NCBI RefSeq assembly: GCF_964063325.1
Contig: NZ_OZ061315.1
Location: 4,464,001-4,528,000, forward strand
Reading direction: 5' to 3'
Source of the DNA: Hafnia alvei
Lineage (GTDB): Bacteria > Pseudomonadota > Gammaproteobacteria > Enterobacterales > Enterobacteriaceae
DNA: 64,000 bases
The position numbers and the translations under genes were made by a program. Under the pieces are notes generated by a model. That model searched no databases. It had not been told where the DNA came from and was given only the letters and a program-made list of their open reading frames with translations. Below, in pieces: positions 17,025 through 26,431 of this stretch (position 1 is the stretch's first letter; every line of letters begins with the position of its first letter).

Positions 17025-17374
17025 TCCATGAGTTCCTTTTCAGTTTTTATCGTCGGACAACTAAACGGATAAACAGCTGGCTTTTCGAACACCGAGAACG
17101 CCTTGGTTTTCGATATATCTTCCATATCGCTACGCGGCGAGAACAGCGGTACAGCAACAATCGCGTTTCCATTCATTGACGCCACCCACACTCGCCAACA
17201 GCGGCCATCGCCAATCACGCCCAAAACCCGCCCCGAACCTGGCCCAACGGATACTGATTGCGATATCAAAGGATGAAAAGGATCTCTTTCCGCCTGAGAG
17301 GTAGTGATCGACATAACGCCTAGGCATACAAAAAAAGGAACTTGCCAGCTAGGGCAAAAGGATTCGGTTTTCAT
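17021..17374 (-). CDS. hofP: HofP, PilP-like small periplasmic protein
   Basis: 117 aa with an N-terminal hydrophobic export segment (about residues 10-28) followed by RDPFHPL, the short motif typical of PilP-like partners of secretins. Similarity to E. coli HofP (134 aa) is weak, so the name rests on position between hofO and hofQ. Overlaps of four bases at both ends indicate coupled translation. Confidence 0.8.
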   Translation of the reverse strand: MKTESFCPSWQVPFFVCLGVMSITTSQAERDPFHPLISQSVSVGPGSGRVLGVIGDGRCWRVWVASMNGNAIVAVPLFSPRSDMEDISKTKAFSVFEKPAVYPFSCPTIKTEKELME

Positions 17375-17880
17375 ATTCCATCCCCCTCGAGCAAGATCTG
17401 TCCTGAGATCGTTTCAGATTTCGACTCCAGTTCTAGCCGTGTGATTAGCCGAGCACAGCCAGCCAATTCACTCAGTAACTGCACGAGCTGAGGAAAGCTT
17501 AGCGAGCCTTTCATTCTCCAGCTCTCCACCTTTTCGCCATTAACTCGCGAGCCTTTCTGCCAAGCCATGTGTTGAGCAAAACGTTCACCAACGGGCAAAT
17601 CAGTGCACTGCGCCGCCAACGGCTTCATCGATATGACGCTAATTGAAAGCTGCAGGAGGGAAGCTTTCTGGTTTAAGACACGAGTACTCAATCGTTCCCA
17701 CGCGGCTTGCGCATCTTGCTGGCGCTGCCAAGAAGGTGATTCAGTCCGCTGAGCCAACGCGAGCGCGCCAAACCCACCTAGCGCACTGCAAAATAGAAAG
17801 ATGGCGCAGATAAACGCATAAAAACGGCGCGGGCTTAACTCACATAGCCAGCCAATCACGTGCTCAACAGCGCTATTCAT
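17371..17880 (-). CDS. hofO: HofO, PilO-like inner-membrane protein
   Basis: The ATG at 17880 gives 169 aa and overlaps the hofN stop by 8 bases; a longer frame to 17925 would run well into hofN. It has a membrane helix near residues 20-42 (FYAFICAIFLFCSALGGFGAL) and a periplasmic remainder, as in PilO. Sequence conservation is low and assignment is mainly by position and topology. With HofM, N and P it would form the inner-membrane platform linked to the secretin HofQ. Confidence 0.8.
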   Translation of the reverse strand: MNSAVEHVIGWLCELSPRRFYAFICAIFLFCSALGGFGALALAQRTESPSWQRQQDAQAAWERLSTRVLNQKASLLQLSISVISMKPLAAQCTDLPVGERFAQHMAWQKGSRVNGEKVESWRMKGSLSFPQLVQLLSELAGCARLITRLELESKSETISGQILLEGDGI

Positions 17881-18403
17881 GCTGACCACCTTCGAGCAAA
17901 AACTTTTGCAAATCTGGCTCAGCAACGCTCATTTTCATGAGTTGCAACTTGGGTAAATCACCGCTTTGATTCAGGTGTTGTGTAAAGGTAGATATTGCGG
18001 CTGGCGCTGATGTCATCCCTTCAACTTCTAAGCGATTTGAGTGCCATGAAAGGCGTGTCAGCCACACTGGTGCCGGAATATGCCGTTGTAGCGCTAAAAT
18101 AAAGGTAAGGACCTGCCGATTACTTTCACGGTTGCCCTCGTATTGTTGGTTCTGGCGCAGCTGATTTTTGGCCTGCTGTACCCACGCAGCTAGTTGCACC
18201 TGCTGGTGCTGTAGCAGCTGGCTCTGTCGTTGCGATACGGCTGTTACAGCCTCCCAACGTTGAATTCGACGCTGCGTCTGATAGACGGAGTAACTGGCTA
18301 TCAATATCAGCAGAATCACCACGGCAGCCAAACACAGCATACAAAGCCGCAGTCGCTGAGTGCGTAAAGTCGAAAACCAAGGACAAAGGTTTATCTGCTC
18401 CAT
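17873..18403 (-). CDS. hofN: HofN, PilN-like inner-membrane protein
   Basis: 176 aa. It opens with INLCPW, like the INxLPW motif by which PilN contacts PilM, followed by one membrane helix (about residues 21-38) and a Gln-rich, probably coiled-coil stretch (about 48-95). The C-terminal part (PVWLTRLSWHSNRLEVEGMTSAPAAISTF) resembles PilN-family domains. It overlaps hofM by 13 bases. Confidence 0.84.
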   Translation of the reverse strand: MEQINLCPWFSTLRTQRLRLCMLCLAAVVILLILIASYSVYQTQRRIQRWEAVTAVSQRQSQLLQHQQVQLAAWVQQAKNQLRQNQQYEGNRESNRQVLTFILALQRHIPAPVWLTRLSWHSNRLEVEGMTSAPAAISTFTQHLNQSGDLPKLQLMKMSVAEPDLQKFLLEGGQHE

Positions 18404-19233
18404 GAGGTTCTCTCCTTACACAGCGCCAGCCCGACGGCCAAAGCAAACAACTCCGGCTGCGAAGGCAAAGGCGGTTGTAGGTAGGTCAGCGCGCGAAATG
18501 GCGACCATCCTGAGGCGTTGTCAGCACCACAGGTTAGTATCTCTGCGCCGCCGATCCCTTGGAGCGCGGCGTTCGAAACGGCTCGTTCGATAAGTTCAGG
18601 CATCGACTCATGGCTCTGGCGCGCGATAAACCCAAACGCCAGCGGCTGAGAGAGGGGCGCAGCCCACGTCAGCACATATTCCCCAACATGGAGTAATAAT
18701 GCGGTTGGCGACTGCCCGCTAAGGGCTGCCGCTCGGCGTAGCGCGCAAGGGGTGATATCCGCGACGCTCGGCGTCAGACCGGCAGCCTTCAACGGCATTT
18801 GCCAATCCTGCATATCTTGCTGGCGCACAGCGGTCATCAGCCATGCTTTCGGTTGGGAGGGCAAACGAGTGTAGTCGCAAACAAACTCCGAGCGAGGCAG
18901 CATAAGGCTTCGCTCTGCGGCTAAATCAAGAATGTTGCGCTGTAAATTAACAGGCAAATTCATCTCTGGCGTCGAAATGCTTTGCTGCATAATAATTTCC
19001 GGCGATAGACCGATACGCACCGAAGTTTTGCTAGGAAGCTGGCGACGTAGGTCAGAAAGTCGATTATTCAGCCATTCTGATTGGCATAATCGTCCACTTT
19101 CGACCACATTTATGTGTGATGAAAACTGCCACCAACGCCTGAGCTGCCAGCCTTTGCGTTGATAACTTACCGCCACGGCGCAAAATGTCCGAGGCTGAAT
19201 ATCTATCCCTAACTGCCAAGTCCGTGCGAACAT
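18391..19233 (-). CDS. hofM: HofM, PilM-like actin-fold protein
   Basis: The ATG at 19233 (MFARTWQLGIDI; GGAG upstream) gives 280 aa; a TTG eight codons upstream is a less likely start. PilM-type features include the early WQLGIDIQP strand, a central LPRSEFVCDYTRLPS region and a Gly-rich end (FALAVGLALC). In E. coli it lies next to mrcA in the opposite direction, as here. First gene of the hofMNOPQ operon; its promoter must lie in the 120 bases shared with mrcA. Confidence 0.88.
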   Translation of the reverse strand: MFARTWQLGIDIQPRTFCAVAVSYQRKGWQLRRWWQFSSHINVVESGRLCQSEWLNNRLSDLRRQLPSKTSVRIGLSPEIIMQQSISTPEMNLPVNLQRNILDLAAERSLMLPRSEFVCDYTRLPSQPKAWLMTAVRQQDMQDWQMPLKAAGLTPSVADITPCALRRAAALSGQSPTALLLHVGEYVLTWAAPLSQPLAFGFIARQSHESMPELIERAVSNAALQGIGGAEILTCGADNASGWSPFRALTYLQPPLPSQPELFALAVGLALCKERTSWSR

Positions 19234-19353
19234 ATGCAGCGATCTCCGTATCGTCAATGAAAGAAAAGAACGTATCCTCCGTGCTGGGTTGCCTTTATAC
19301 TACTGCGCGTTTGTTTATAAACTGCCCAATTGACAAGTGATGGGAAATTCTAG

Positions 19354-21924
19354 GTGAAGTTCGTAAAGTATCTAATCATTCTTGCAGTCTGTTGCATTCT
19401 GCTGGGAGCGGCCGCAGTATTTGGTCTGTACAAATACGTTGAGCCACAGCTGCCCGATGTCGCGACGCTCAAAGACGTCCGCCTGCAAACACCGATGCAA
19501 GTCTATAGCGCCGATGGGTATCTCATCGCGCAATACGGTGAAAAACGCCGTGTACCTCTGCCGCTGAAACAAGTTCCGCCGCAGATGGTGAATGCCTTTA
19601 TTGCGACTGAGGACAGTCGCTTCTTCGAACATCACGGTGTTGACCCGGTGGGGATTTTCCGCGCCGCTTCTGTGGCGTTATTCACAGGTCATGCCTCGCA
19701 AGGTGCGAGTACCATCACCCAACAGCTGGCGAGAAACTTCTTCCTGAGTCCAGAGCGTACGCTGATGCGTAAAATCAAAGAGGCCTTCCTTGCGATCCGC
19801 ATTGAGCAGTTGCTGACTAAAGATGAAATTCTCGATCTGTATCTCAATAAAATTTATCTGGGTTATCGTGCCTACGGCGTTGGCGCAGCGGCACAGGTCT
19901 ATTTTGGCAAAACCGTCGATCAGCTAACGCTGAGCGAAATTGCCATGATCGCTGGTCTGCCAAAAGCACCGTCAACGTTTAACCCGCTGTATTCTCACGA
20001 TCGTGCCCTCGCCCGCCGTAACGTGGTACTGAGCCGTATGCTGGATGAGAAATACATCACCCGCGCTGAATATGACCAAGCACGTAGCGAACCGTTAGAA
20101 GCGCGCTACCACGGGCCAGAAATCGACTTCTCTGCACCTTACCTATCTGAAATGGTGCGTCAGGAGATGCTGAAACAGTACGGTGAAAACGCCTATACCG
20201 ATGGCTATAAGGTTTACACCACCGTCACCAAGCGCCTGCAGTTAGCCGCTCAAAGCGCATTGCGTAACAACGTTATCGCCTATGACATGCGCCACGGCTA
20301 CCGTGGGCCGTCTAATGTGCTGTGGAAAGTAGGTCAGCCAACATGGTCGCGTGAGCAAATCATGAACTCGCTAAAAACATTGCCAACCTATGGGCCATTG
20401 CTGCCTGCGGTTGTCACTGAATCCAGCGCAGATGAAGCCACCGTCATGCTAGCCAACGGCGATAATGTCACGCTGCCAATGGCGACAGTTCGCTGGGCGC
20501 GCCCGTTCAAAACCGATCGCGTTCAAGGCCCTACGCCGCGTCGCGTCAACGATGTGATTCAGCCGGGCCAACAAATTTGGGTTCGTCAGGATGAAGATCA
20601 AAAATGGTGGTTGGCTCAGGTTCCAGATGTGAACTCGGCGCTGGTTTCCCTTAACCCGCAAGACGGTGCAGTTAAAGCACTGGTGGGTGGTTTTGACTTC
20701 AACCAAAGTAAATTTAACCGCGTCACTCAGGCTCTGCGCCAAGCCGGCTCTAACATCAAGCCATTCTTGTATACGGCGGCGATGGATAAAGGCTTAACGC
20801 TGGCATCGATTCTGAACGACTTACCGATTTCTCGCTGGGATGCGGGTGCAGGCACCGATTGGCGTCCTAAGAACTCGCCGCCAACGTACGCTGGCCCAAT
20901 TCGCCTGCGTCAGGGCTTAGGTGAATCGAAGAACGTGGTGATGGTGCGTGCGATGCGTGCGATGGGAGTAGATTACGCAGCGGAATATCTACAACGCTTC
21001 GGCTTCCCTGCGCAAAATATCGTGCATACCGAATCCTTAGCGTTAGGCTCTGCGTCATTTACCCCAATGCAGCTGGTTCGCGGCTATGCCGTGTTTGCTA
21101 ACGGCGGTTATTTGATTGACCCTTATTTCATCACCAAAATTATCGACGGTGAAGATAAAGTGGTCTTCGAAGCTAAACCGAAGGTTGTTTGTGAAAGCTG
21201 TAATCTGCCCGTGATCTACGGACAAACGCCAAAATCCGTTGCGCTTACCGATGATAGCGTCGAAAACGTCGCGATTTCTCAGGATAGCAACGCCAACGCG
21301 GCAGTACCGATGCCTCAGCTTGAGCAAGTCACTCCGGCACAGATGAATCAGGATTCGGATCAACAATACGCACCGCATGTGATCAACACGCCGTTGGCGT
21401 TCCTGATGCATGACGCGCTCAACAGCAACATCTGGGGTGAGCCAGGTGGCGGCTGGATGGGTACCGGATGGCGTGCAGGGCGTGATCTGAAACGTCATGA
21501 TATCGGTGGTAAAACCGGTACGACCAACAGTTCAAAAGATGCATGGTTCTCTGGCTATGGTCCCGATATCGTGACCAGCGTGTGGATTGGCTTTGACGAT
21601 CATCGCCGCGATTTAGGTCGCAGTACCGCTTCTGGTGCCATTAAAGATCAAATCTCCGGCGGCGAAGGCGGTGCGAAAAGCGCCCAGCCAGCGTGGGATG
21701 ACTTTATGAAAGCCGCATTAGAAGGCGTTCCTGAGCAGAAAATGGCTCCACCACCGGGTATTGTTAGCGTCACTATCGACAAATACACCGGCAAACTCTC
21801 AGGCGGAGGGGCTGGCAGCAAGTCTGAATACTTCATAGATGGCACTCAGCCAACGGAGTATTCGGTGCATGAAGCTGGCACCACGGTGACCGACAGCGGT
21901 GGCGAAAGCCACGAACTGTTCTAG
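19354..21924 (+). CDS. mrcA: Penicillin-binding protein 1A (bifunctional)
   Basis: Polymerises and cross-links peptidoglycan at the inner membrane. It starts with GTG at 19354 (MKFVKYLIILAVCC) and has 856 aa (E. coli 850). A membrane helix covers about residues 6-25. The transglycosylase domain has the catalytic Glu in TEDSRFFEHHGVDPVG (about 85-100) and QGASTITQQLARN. The transpeptidase domain has SxxK as SNIKPF (near 464), SKN and KTGTTNSSKD (near 720). It is divergent from hofM and followed by a clear terminator. Confidence 0.97.
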   Translation: MKFVKYLIILAVCCILLGAAAVFGLYKYVEPQLPDVATLKDVRLQTPMQVYSADGYLIAQYGEKRRVPLPLKQVPPQMVNAFIATEDSRFFEHHGVDPVGIFRAASVALFTGHASQGASTITQQLARNFFLSPERTLMRKIKEAFLAIRIEQLLTKDEILDLYLNKIYLGYRAYGVGAAAQVYFGKTVDQLTLSEIAMIAGLPKAPSTFNPLYSHDRALARRNVVLSRMLDEKYITRAEYDQARSEPLEARYHGPEIDFSAPYLSEMVRQEMLKQYGENAYTDGYKVYTTVTKRLQLAAQSALRNNVIAYDMRHGYRGPSNVLWKVGQPTWSREQIMNSLKTLPTYGPLLPAVVTESSADEATVMLANGDNVTLPMATVRWARPFKTDRVQGPTPRRVNDVIQPGQQIWVRQDEDQKWWLAQVPDVNSALVSLNPQDGAVKALVGGFDFNQSKFNRVTQALRQAGSNIKPFLYTAAMDKGLTLASILNDLPISRWDAGAGTDWRPKNSPPTYAGPIRLRQGLGESKNVVMVRAMRAMGVDYAAEYLQRFGFPAQNIVHTESLALGSASFTPMQLVRGYAVFANGGYLIDPYFITKIIDGEDKVVFEAKPKVVCESCNLPVIYGQTPKSVALTDDSVENVAISQDSNANAAVPMPQLEQVTPAQMNQDSDQQYAPHVINTPLAFLMHDALNSNIWGEPGGGWMGTGWRAGRDLKRHDIGGKTGTTNSSKDAWFSGYGPDIVTSVWIGFDDHRRDLGRSTASGAIKDQISGGEGGAKSAQPAWDDFMKAALEGVPEQKMAPPPGIVSVTIDKYTGKLSGGGAGSKSEYFIDGTQPTEYSVHEAGTTVTDSGGESHELF

Positions 21925-21944
21925 AGCAGAACCACTGAAATGAC

Positions 21945-21971
21945 AAAGGGGCCAATTGGCCCCTTTTTTAT
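21945..21971. terminator. Bidirectional terminator between mrcA and nudE
   Basis: AAAGGGGCCAATTGGCCCCTTT (21945-21966, arms of 9-11 bases) followed by a run of T; A residues on the left also allow use by the convergent nudE transcript. Confidence 0.9.
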
Positions 21972-21989
21972 ATTTAGCGTTTGCGTTAA

Positions 21990-22556
21990 TCAGCCAACGT
22001 TAACGGCTCGTGCAGCCAAAAGCTCTCGCACTAAGAACAACGCGCTTACGCTGCGCGCTTCACGGAAATCAGGATCGTCAAGCAGCTCCATCATGCGCGC
22101 GATCGGCCAGCGCACAACCGGCATCTGTTCGGGCTCATCCCCTTCCAAACGCTCTGGGAAGAGATCTTCCGCCAAAACAATATTCATCCGACTAGAAAAA
22201 TAGGAAGGCGCCATCGTCAGCTTATGCATAAAAGTAAACTGCTCGGCACCAAAACCCGCCTCTTCCATTAACTCTCGGTTTGCCGCCTGAAAAATGTCTT
22301 CTCCAGGATCAATCAGCCCTTTAGGAAAACCAAGCTCATAGCTCTCAATCCCTACAGCATATTCACGTATCAGCAGCAGATCGTCGCCGAGAATAGGCAC
22401 AATCATCACGGCTTCACGCTCAGAGGGACGCATTCGCTCATACACGCGGCGCACACCATTGCTAAACTCTAAGTCCACAGACTCCACATTAAACAGGCGT
22501 GAGCGTGCAATGGTTTCCACGCTGAGAATTTTTGGCTTTTGTGGGAGTTTTTCCAT
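21990..22556 (-). CDS. nudE: ADP compounds hydrolase NudE
   Basis: A Nudix hydrolase acting on ADP-ribose, NADH and Ap3A-type ADP compounds in E. coli. It is 188 aa (E. coli 186). The Nudix box GX5EX7REUXEEXGU is complete in GLIDPGEDIFQAANRELMEEAGFG. Alone on the minus strand between mrcA and igaA, it is convergent with mrcA and divergent from igaA, as in E. coli. Confidence 0.95.
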   Translation of the reverse strand: MEKLPQKPKILSVETIARSRLFNVESVDLEFSNGVRRVYERMRPSEREAVMIVPILGDDLLLIREYAVGIESYELGFPKGLIDPGEDIFQAANRELMEEAGFGAEQFTFMHKLTMAPSYFSSRMNIVLAEDLFPERLEGDEPEQMPVVRWPIARMMELLDDPDFREARSVSALFLVRELLAARAVNVG

Positions 22557-23005
22557 GATGGCCCCGAATTAATGGTTTCCCGTCGATTATCGTAATACTG
22601 CAATATCCAAATCATGGGAATGGCGACTGACAGGCGACATATTTTGATTCGATATTTTAGTTTATAGATGCAGATCACAGTATTTGGTTACTCTGCATTG
22701 TGCGCAGAAGGTGTGAGATTCGCAACAATTGTTGAGTATATTTTGCAGTGTTGTTTCCAGCCAGCTTGAGCCAAAAAATTCTACTCAATATGCCGCTATT
22801 ACTTGCCACATATGAGAAAAATCGGATAATGCCGATATAATCAGCAGACTCCGACTGCTAACCTTTTTACTTGAATATGCGACAATCTTTGCAAAATTAT
22901 AAATAAAATCATTTCATAACATATATTTATATTCGCTTTATAATTCATCCGTATAATGTCCTTTTGGACAAGGTGGAAAGGTGATGATTACCAAACGGGG
23001 TCGGC
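22557..23005 (+). promoter_or_regulatory. nudE-igaA divergent intergenic region with igaA promoter candidates
   Basis: 449 bases, AT-rich towards igaA. Two perfect TATAAT hexamers occur at 22939-22944 and 22952-22957; neither has a good -35 at 16-18 bases. Just downstream, TGTCC-TTTT-GGACA (22957-22970) forms a small hairpin that would lie at the 5' end of the message. No coding frame or repeat element is supported in the rest. Confidence 0.45.
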
Positions 23006-25120
23006 ATGAGCGCACCAGTTATCGCATCAATCCTACTGATCCTTTGCCTGCTGATTGCCGGATGTGCCTATTGGTCTAAGATGAAAAAATCTGCCTTATT
23101 AACAACATCTTTCCCATTTCTTAAAACTAAACTGCGCAAACTGCAAAAAGACGAACTTCAGGCCATTGAGCAATATCTCAATAAGCTAGATTCTCCTTCA
23201 GGTTCCTCTCATGCACCCATGCCCGTAGCTCAACATCGCCTGATGCCTCAGGGGGATCGCGTTTACCCGCTCGTCCACGCGATAACCCGCTACGAACTCA
23301 CCACAGACGATCCCAATAAAAGACGCTATTACCTTGATAATATTGAGGTTCACCTGCCTGTTTTTTGGGAGCAATATATCGCCGACGATAACCAGCTTGA
23401 GGTGATCAAAACTCATAGCATCCCTTTGGTTATCTCGATCAACGGCCACTCGTTGGTTGACGCAGCGCAAGAGGATTTGCTTCCTCCTCCCGATAGCACC
23501 AGCAGCGCTTCCATTCGCCAGACCGAAAGTGAAAAAGTCGAGCTGCAAGGCGTTCGCAAAGAAACCCAGCTGGAGTATCAGCTCAGCCAGCAAGGTGGTA
23601 TCCGCGAATCTATCGTAATCGTGGTGGCATTGCTCATGCTGTATGCCAGCCTGATGAGTCCTAACGCCTTGATGCCGTGGCTGCTTACCGTCGCAACTGG
23701 GCTTATTGCATGGGGTATCTGGCGCTTGTACAGCCGCCCTTCCGAACGCGATCTGAAAGAAATCCACTGCATTCGTGGGATCCCCAAGCGTTGGGGGTTA
23801 TTTGGTGAGTCTAACGTTGGGCAAATCAACAACGTCTCGTTAGGCACCTTAGATCTCATTTATCCCGCACATTGGCAGAACTACATTCAAAAAGATCTCG
23901 GGCACAAAACCGATATCGAGATGTATCTTAGCCGGCACGTGGTGCGTCAGGGGCGCTTCCTCTCGCTGCACGATGAGGTTAAAAACTTTCCCCTGCAGCG
24001 CTGGGGACGCAATATCGTGCTGTTAGGCGGAGCGCTTCTTACACTCACGTTGCTGCTCACCACGCAGCCTCTCAGCATCCCGTTCAAACTCAGCTCTGCG
24101 TGGTTACATGGAACACACAGCGTTGATGTGAATAGCGTGAAATCGCTGGCCGCGCTGCCGCTGCACGTTGGGGATACCTTAAATATTCAAGGTACCGGCA
24201 TGTGCCGCGTTCCCGCATCCTATCAAGACGGGGTACGTTATCCTTTCATGCCTTTCGATTGCTCGGCGATTTACTGGAGCAATGCGACCCCCATGTCTGC
24301 ACCTGCGTCTGATATCGTTGATAATGCAGCGGCATTACTTGCGACGGTGAATCGCCAACTAAACGCGAACAATGAAGACCAGAAAGTTAATCCAGGACTG
24401 GCTAGTGCAATTCAAAAATCTGGCATGATCTTACTGGATGACTTTGCCGATATCGTCCTGCGTACCGACGACCTGTGTGCACAACAGTCAGAATGCACAA
24501 GGCTAAAAAACTCGCTGGTGAATCTTGGCAACAGCAAATCATGGAACGCCCTGCTGAAAAAAGCGCAAAACGGAGGGTTGGACGGCGTGAACGTACTGCT
24601 ACGTCCGGCCAGCGCCCAGCTATTATCAAACATCGTCAATAGCGCCGTCTCTTCGTTCTATTATCGCGAGACGCATCAGGCCGCGCAGTCACTCACCGCA
24701 ACGCCGCCGGGCGGTTTTTTGATTATTAGCGATGAAGGCAAGCAGTTGGTTAACCATCCACAGCCTGCCATTTCACTCTACGATTACACGGCTATCGATC
24801 AGTGGCGTGAACTGGAGTCGCTCTCACAGCAGCTGCTGACGACGCCATTTAAAGCCAGCGGGGTGATCACCGAACTCAGCACTGATGCCAACGGTACTCG
24901 GCATATTATGTTGCACAGCGAGCCTGATGGCCTGACGCTGTGGCGATACATTTTAACCTGTGCGCTGCTGCTCGCCGTGACGCTAATTATTATCGTTAAC
25001 GCCCTGATGTTTATGTTTAGAATACAAAAATCGATGAATCGTATTCCTGAAATACAGCGCTACTACGACCAGTGCATTAACCACAGCATCATGCCTTTTG
25101 ATACTGCCCCACGCCGTTAA
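23006..25120 (+). CDS. igaA: IgaA, inner-membrane repressor of the Rcs phosphorelay
   Basis: An integral membrane protein that holds the RcsCDB envelope-stress system off; it is essential in most Enterobacterales with an intact Rcs system. It is 704 aa (E. coli YrfF/IgaA 711). An N-terminal helix (about 5-22), a pair near 200-245, one near 330-350 and one near 650-670 give the five-helix topology, with a long periplasmic part (about 355-645) containing conserved DTLNIQGTGMC and SAIQKSGMILLDDFADIVL. Divergent from nudE and followed by a terminator and yrfG. Confidence 0.95.
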   Translation: MSAPVIASILLILCLLIAGCAYWSKMKKSALLTTSFPFLKTKLRKLQKDELQAIEQYLNKLDSPSGSSHAPMPVAQHRLMPQGDRVYPLVHAITRYELTTDDPNKRRYYLDNIEVHLPVFWEQYIADDNQLEVIKTHSIPLVISINGHSLVDAAQEDLLPPPDSTSSASIRQTESEKVELQGVRKETQLEYQLSQQGGIRESIVIVVALLMLYASLMSPNALMPWLLTVATGLIAWGIWRLYSRPSERDLKEIHCIRGIPKRWGLFGESNVGQINNVSLGTLDLIYPAHWQNYIQKDLGHKTDIEMYLSRHVVRQGRFLSLHDEVKNFPLQRWGRNIVLLGGALLTLTLLLTTQPLSIPFKLSSAWLHGTHSVDVNSVKSLAALPLHVGDTLNIQGTGMCRVPASYQDGVRYPFMPFDCSAIYWSNATPMSAPASDIVDNAAALLATVNRQLNANNEDQKVNPGLASAIQKSGMILLDDFADIVLRTDDLCAQQSECTRLKNSLVNLGNSKSWNALLKKAQNGGLDGVNVLLRPASAQLLSNIVNSAVSSFYYRETHQAAQSLTATPPGGFLIISDEGKQLVNHPQPAISLYDYTAIDQWRELESLSQQLLTTPFKASGVITELSTDANGTRHIMLHSEPDGLTLWRYILTCALLLAVTLIIIVNALMFMFRIQKSMNRIPEIQRYYDQCINHSIMPFDTAPRR

Positions 25121-25168
25121 TTTCATCGGCTGGCATGACAAGCCGATAGAGTAAAAATATAATTCTTT

Positions 25169-25193
25169 AAGGCCAGCATCCGCTGGCCTTTTC
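25169..25193 (+). terminator. Probable intrinsic terminator after igaA
   Basis: AAGGCCAGC (25169-25177) pairs with GCTGGCCTT (25182-25190) around a four-base loop, followed by TTC. A second inverted repeat, ATCGGCT/AGCCGAT (25125-25131, 25141-25147), precedes it. The short T-tract suggests partial read-through into yrfG. Confidence 0.6.
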
Positions 25194-25214
25194 GCCTATC
25201 TAGCAGGAGCATCC

Positions 25215-25907
25215 ATGTCCCCTACCCTAAACCACCAGCCTAATTTTAATTGGCAAGAAATCGAAACCGTATTGCTAGATATGGATGGAACACTGCTCGA
25301 TCTGGAGTTTGACAGCTATTTTTGGCTTAATCTGGTACCACAGACCCTGAGCGAGCGCCGCGGCATTACGCTTGATGAAGCAAAAAAACTCATCCGCCAT
25401 GAATATAACGCGGTGCAGCACACGCTGAATTGGTACTGTTTTGACTATTGGAGCGATCGTCTAGACTTAGATATCTATCAAATGACCTCCGAAGTCGGCG
25501 CTCGTGCGCGTTTACGCCAAGATACCCAACCATTTTTAGAGGCACTGCGTGCCAGCGGCAAAAAAACTATTTTGCTAACTAACGCCCATCCACACGGGCT
25601 TGCGGTGAAGTTGCAGCACACCGGACTCGATCAGCATCTTGATTTATTATTTTCCACCCACACATTTGGTTATCCGAAGGAAGATCAGCGACTGTGGCAG
25701 GCGGTACAAAAACGTACTGGTTTTAATCCTGCAACAACGCTGTTTGTCGATGATGCCGAACCCATTCTGGATGCAGCCCAAAGCTATGGTATTCGCTACT
25801 GCCTTGGTGTTCGCAACCCGGACTCAAGCATGGCCGAGAAACAATTCTCACGCCATCCGTCCATGAATGATTACCGCACATTATTGCCAGCCTTTCAGCC
25901 GCAGTAG
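25215..25907 (+). CDS. yrfG: GMP/IMP nucleotidase YrfG (HAD family)
   Basis: A HAD-like phosphatase with reported activity on GMP and IMP in E. coli. It is 230 aa (E. coli 222). Motif I is VLLDMDGTLLDLEFD (about 19-33), motif II ILLTNAHPHGLA, and motifs III/IV are YPKEDQRLW and FVDDAEPILDAA. It is the first of yrfG-hslR-hslO, the E. coli order. Confidence 0.94.
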   Translation: MSPTLNHQPNFNWQEIETVLLDMDGTLLDLEFDSYFWLNLVPQTLSERRGITLDEAKKLIRHEYNAVQHTLNWYCFDYWSDRLDLDIYQMTSEVGARARLRQDTQPFLEALRASGKKTILLTNAHPHGLAVKLQHTGLDQHLDLLFSTHTFGYPKEDQRLWQAVQKRTGFNPATTLFVDDAEPILDAAQSYGIRYCLGVRNPDSSMAEKQFSRHPSMNDYRTLLPAFQPQ

Positions 25908-25965
25908 TTCGCTGCGGCAGCAAAAGCTCGGCACCTTGGGCGAACTCATACAGGTAGGAGCCGAC

Positions 25966-26382
25966 ATGAAAGGTAAGAACGAACAGGAAGACAGCGCCAT
26001 TCGTTTGGATAAATGGCTCTGGGCCGCACGATTCTATAAAACCCGCGCTATTGCTCGCGACATGGTCGACGGCGGTAAAGTCCATTACAACGGACAGCGC
26101 GGTAAGCCCAGCAAAGCCGTGGAGATCGGTGCTGAAATCAAGCTACGCCAAGGCAATGACGATCGTACCGTTATCGTCACCGCGCTCACGGCACAGCGAC
26201 GCGGTGCCGCCGATGCTCAACAGCTTTATGAAGAAACAGCGGCCAGCATCGAAAACCGCGAAAAGGTGGCACTCGCACGCAAGATGAATGCGCTAACCAT
26301 GCCGCACCCCGATCGACGTCCTGACAAAAAAGAGCGTCGCACGTTGCTGAAATTTAAAAGCGAACAAGCTTCAAACGAATAA
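25966..26382 (+). CDS. hslR: Ribosome-associated heat shock protein HslR (Hsp15)
   Basis: Binds free 50S subunits carrying nascent chains after heat shock and helps recycle them. I start at the ATG at 25966 (GGTAGGAG upstream), giving 138 aa (E. coli 133); the open frame extends upstream into yrfG but without similarity. The S4 RNA-binding domain (RLDKWLWAARFYKTRAIARDMVDGGKVHYNG, about 12-42) and a basic C-terminus (PHPDRRPDKKERR) are as in the family. Confidence 0.95.
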   Translation: MKGKNEQEDSAIRLDKWLWAARFYKTRAIARDMVDGGKVHYNGQRGKPSKAVEIGAEIKLRQGNDDRTVIVTALTAQRRGAADAQQLYEETAASIENREKVALARKMNALTMPHPDRRPDKKERRTLLKFKSEQASNE

Positions 26383-26431
26383 ATTTAAAAACGGCTAGCT
26401 GGATAAACCGGCAGTCCTAAGAGAGAAAACC

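Noticed and set aside
23198..23767. 189-codon antisense frame in igaA
   Set aside because: Shadow frame; the plus-strand IgaA match is strong across the region.
25125..25147. ATCGGCT/AGCCGAT inverted repeat as a separate terminator after igaA
   Set aside because: Seven-base arms with a nine-base loop and no T-tract; the stronger hairpin at 25169-25193 is the better candidate.
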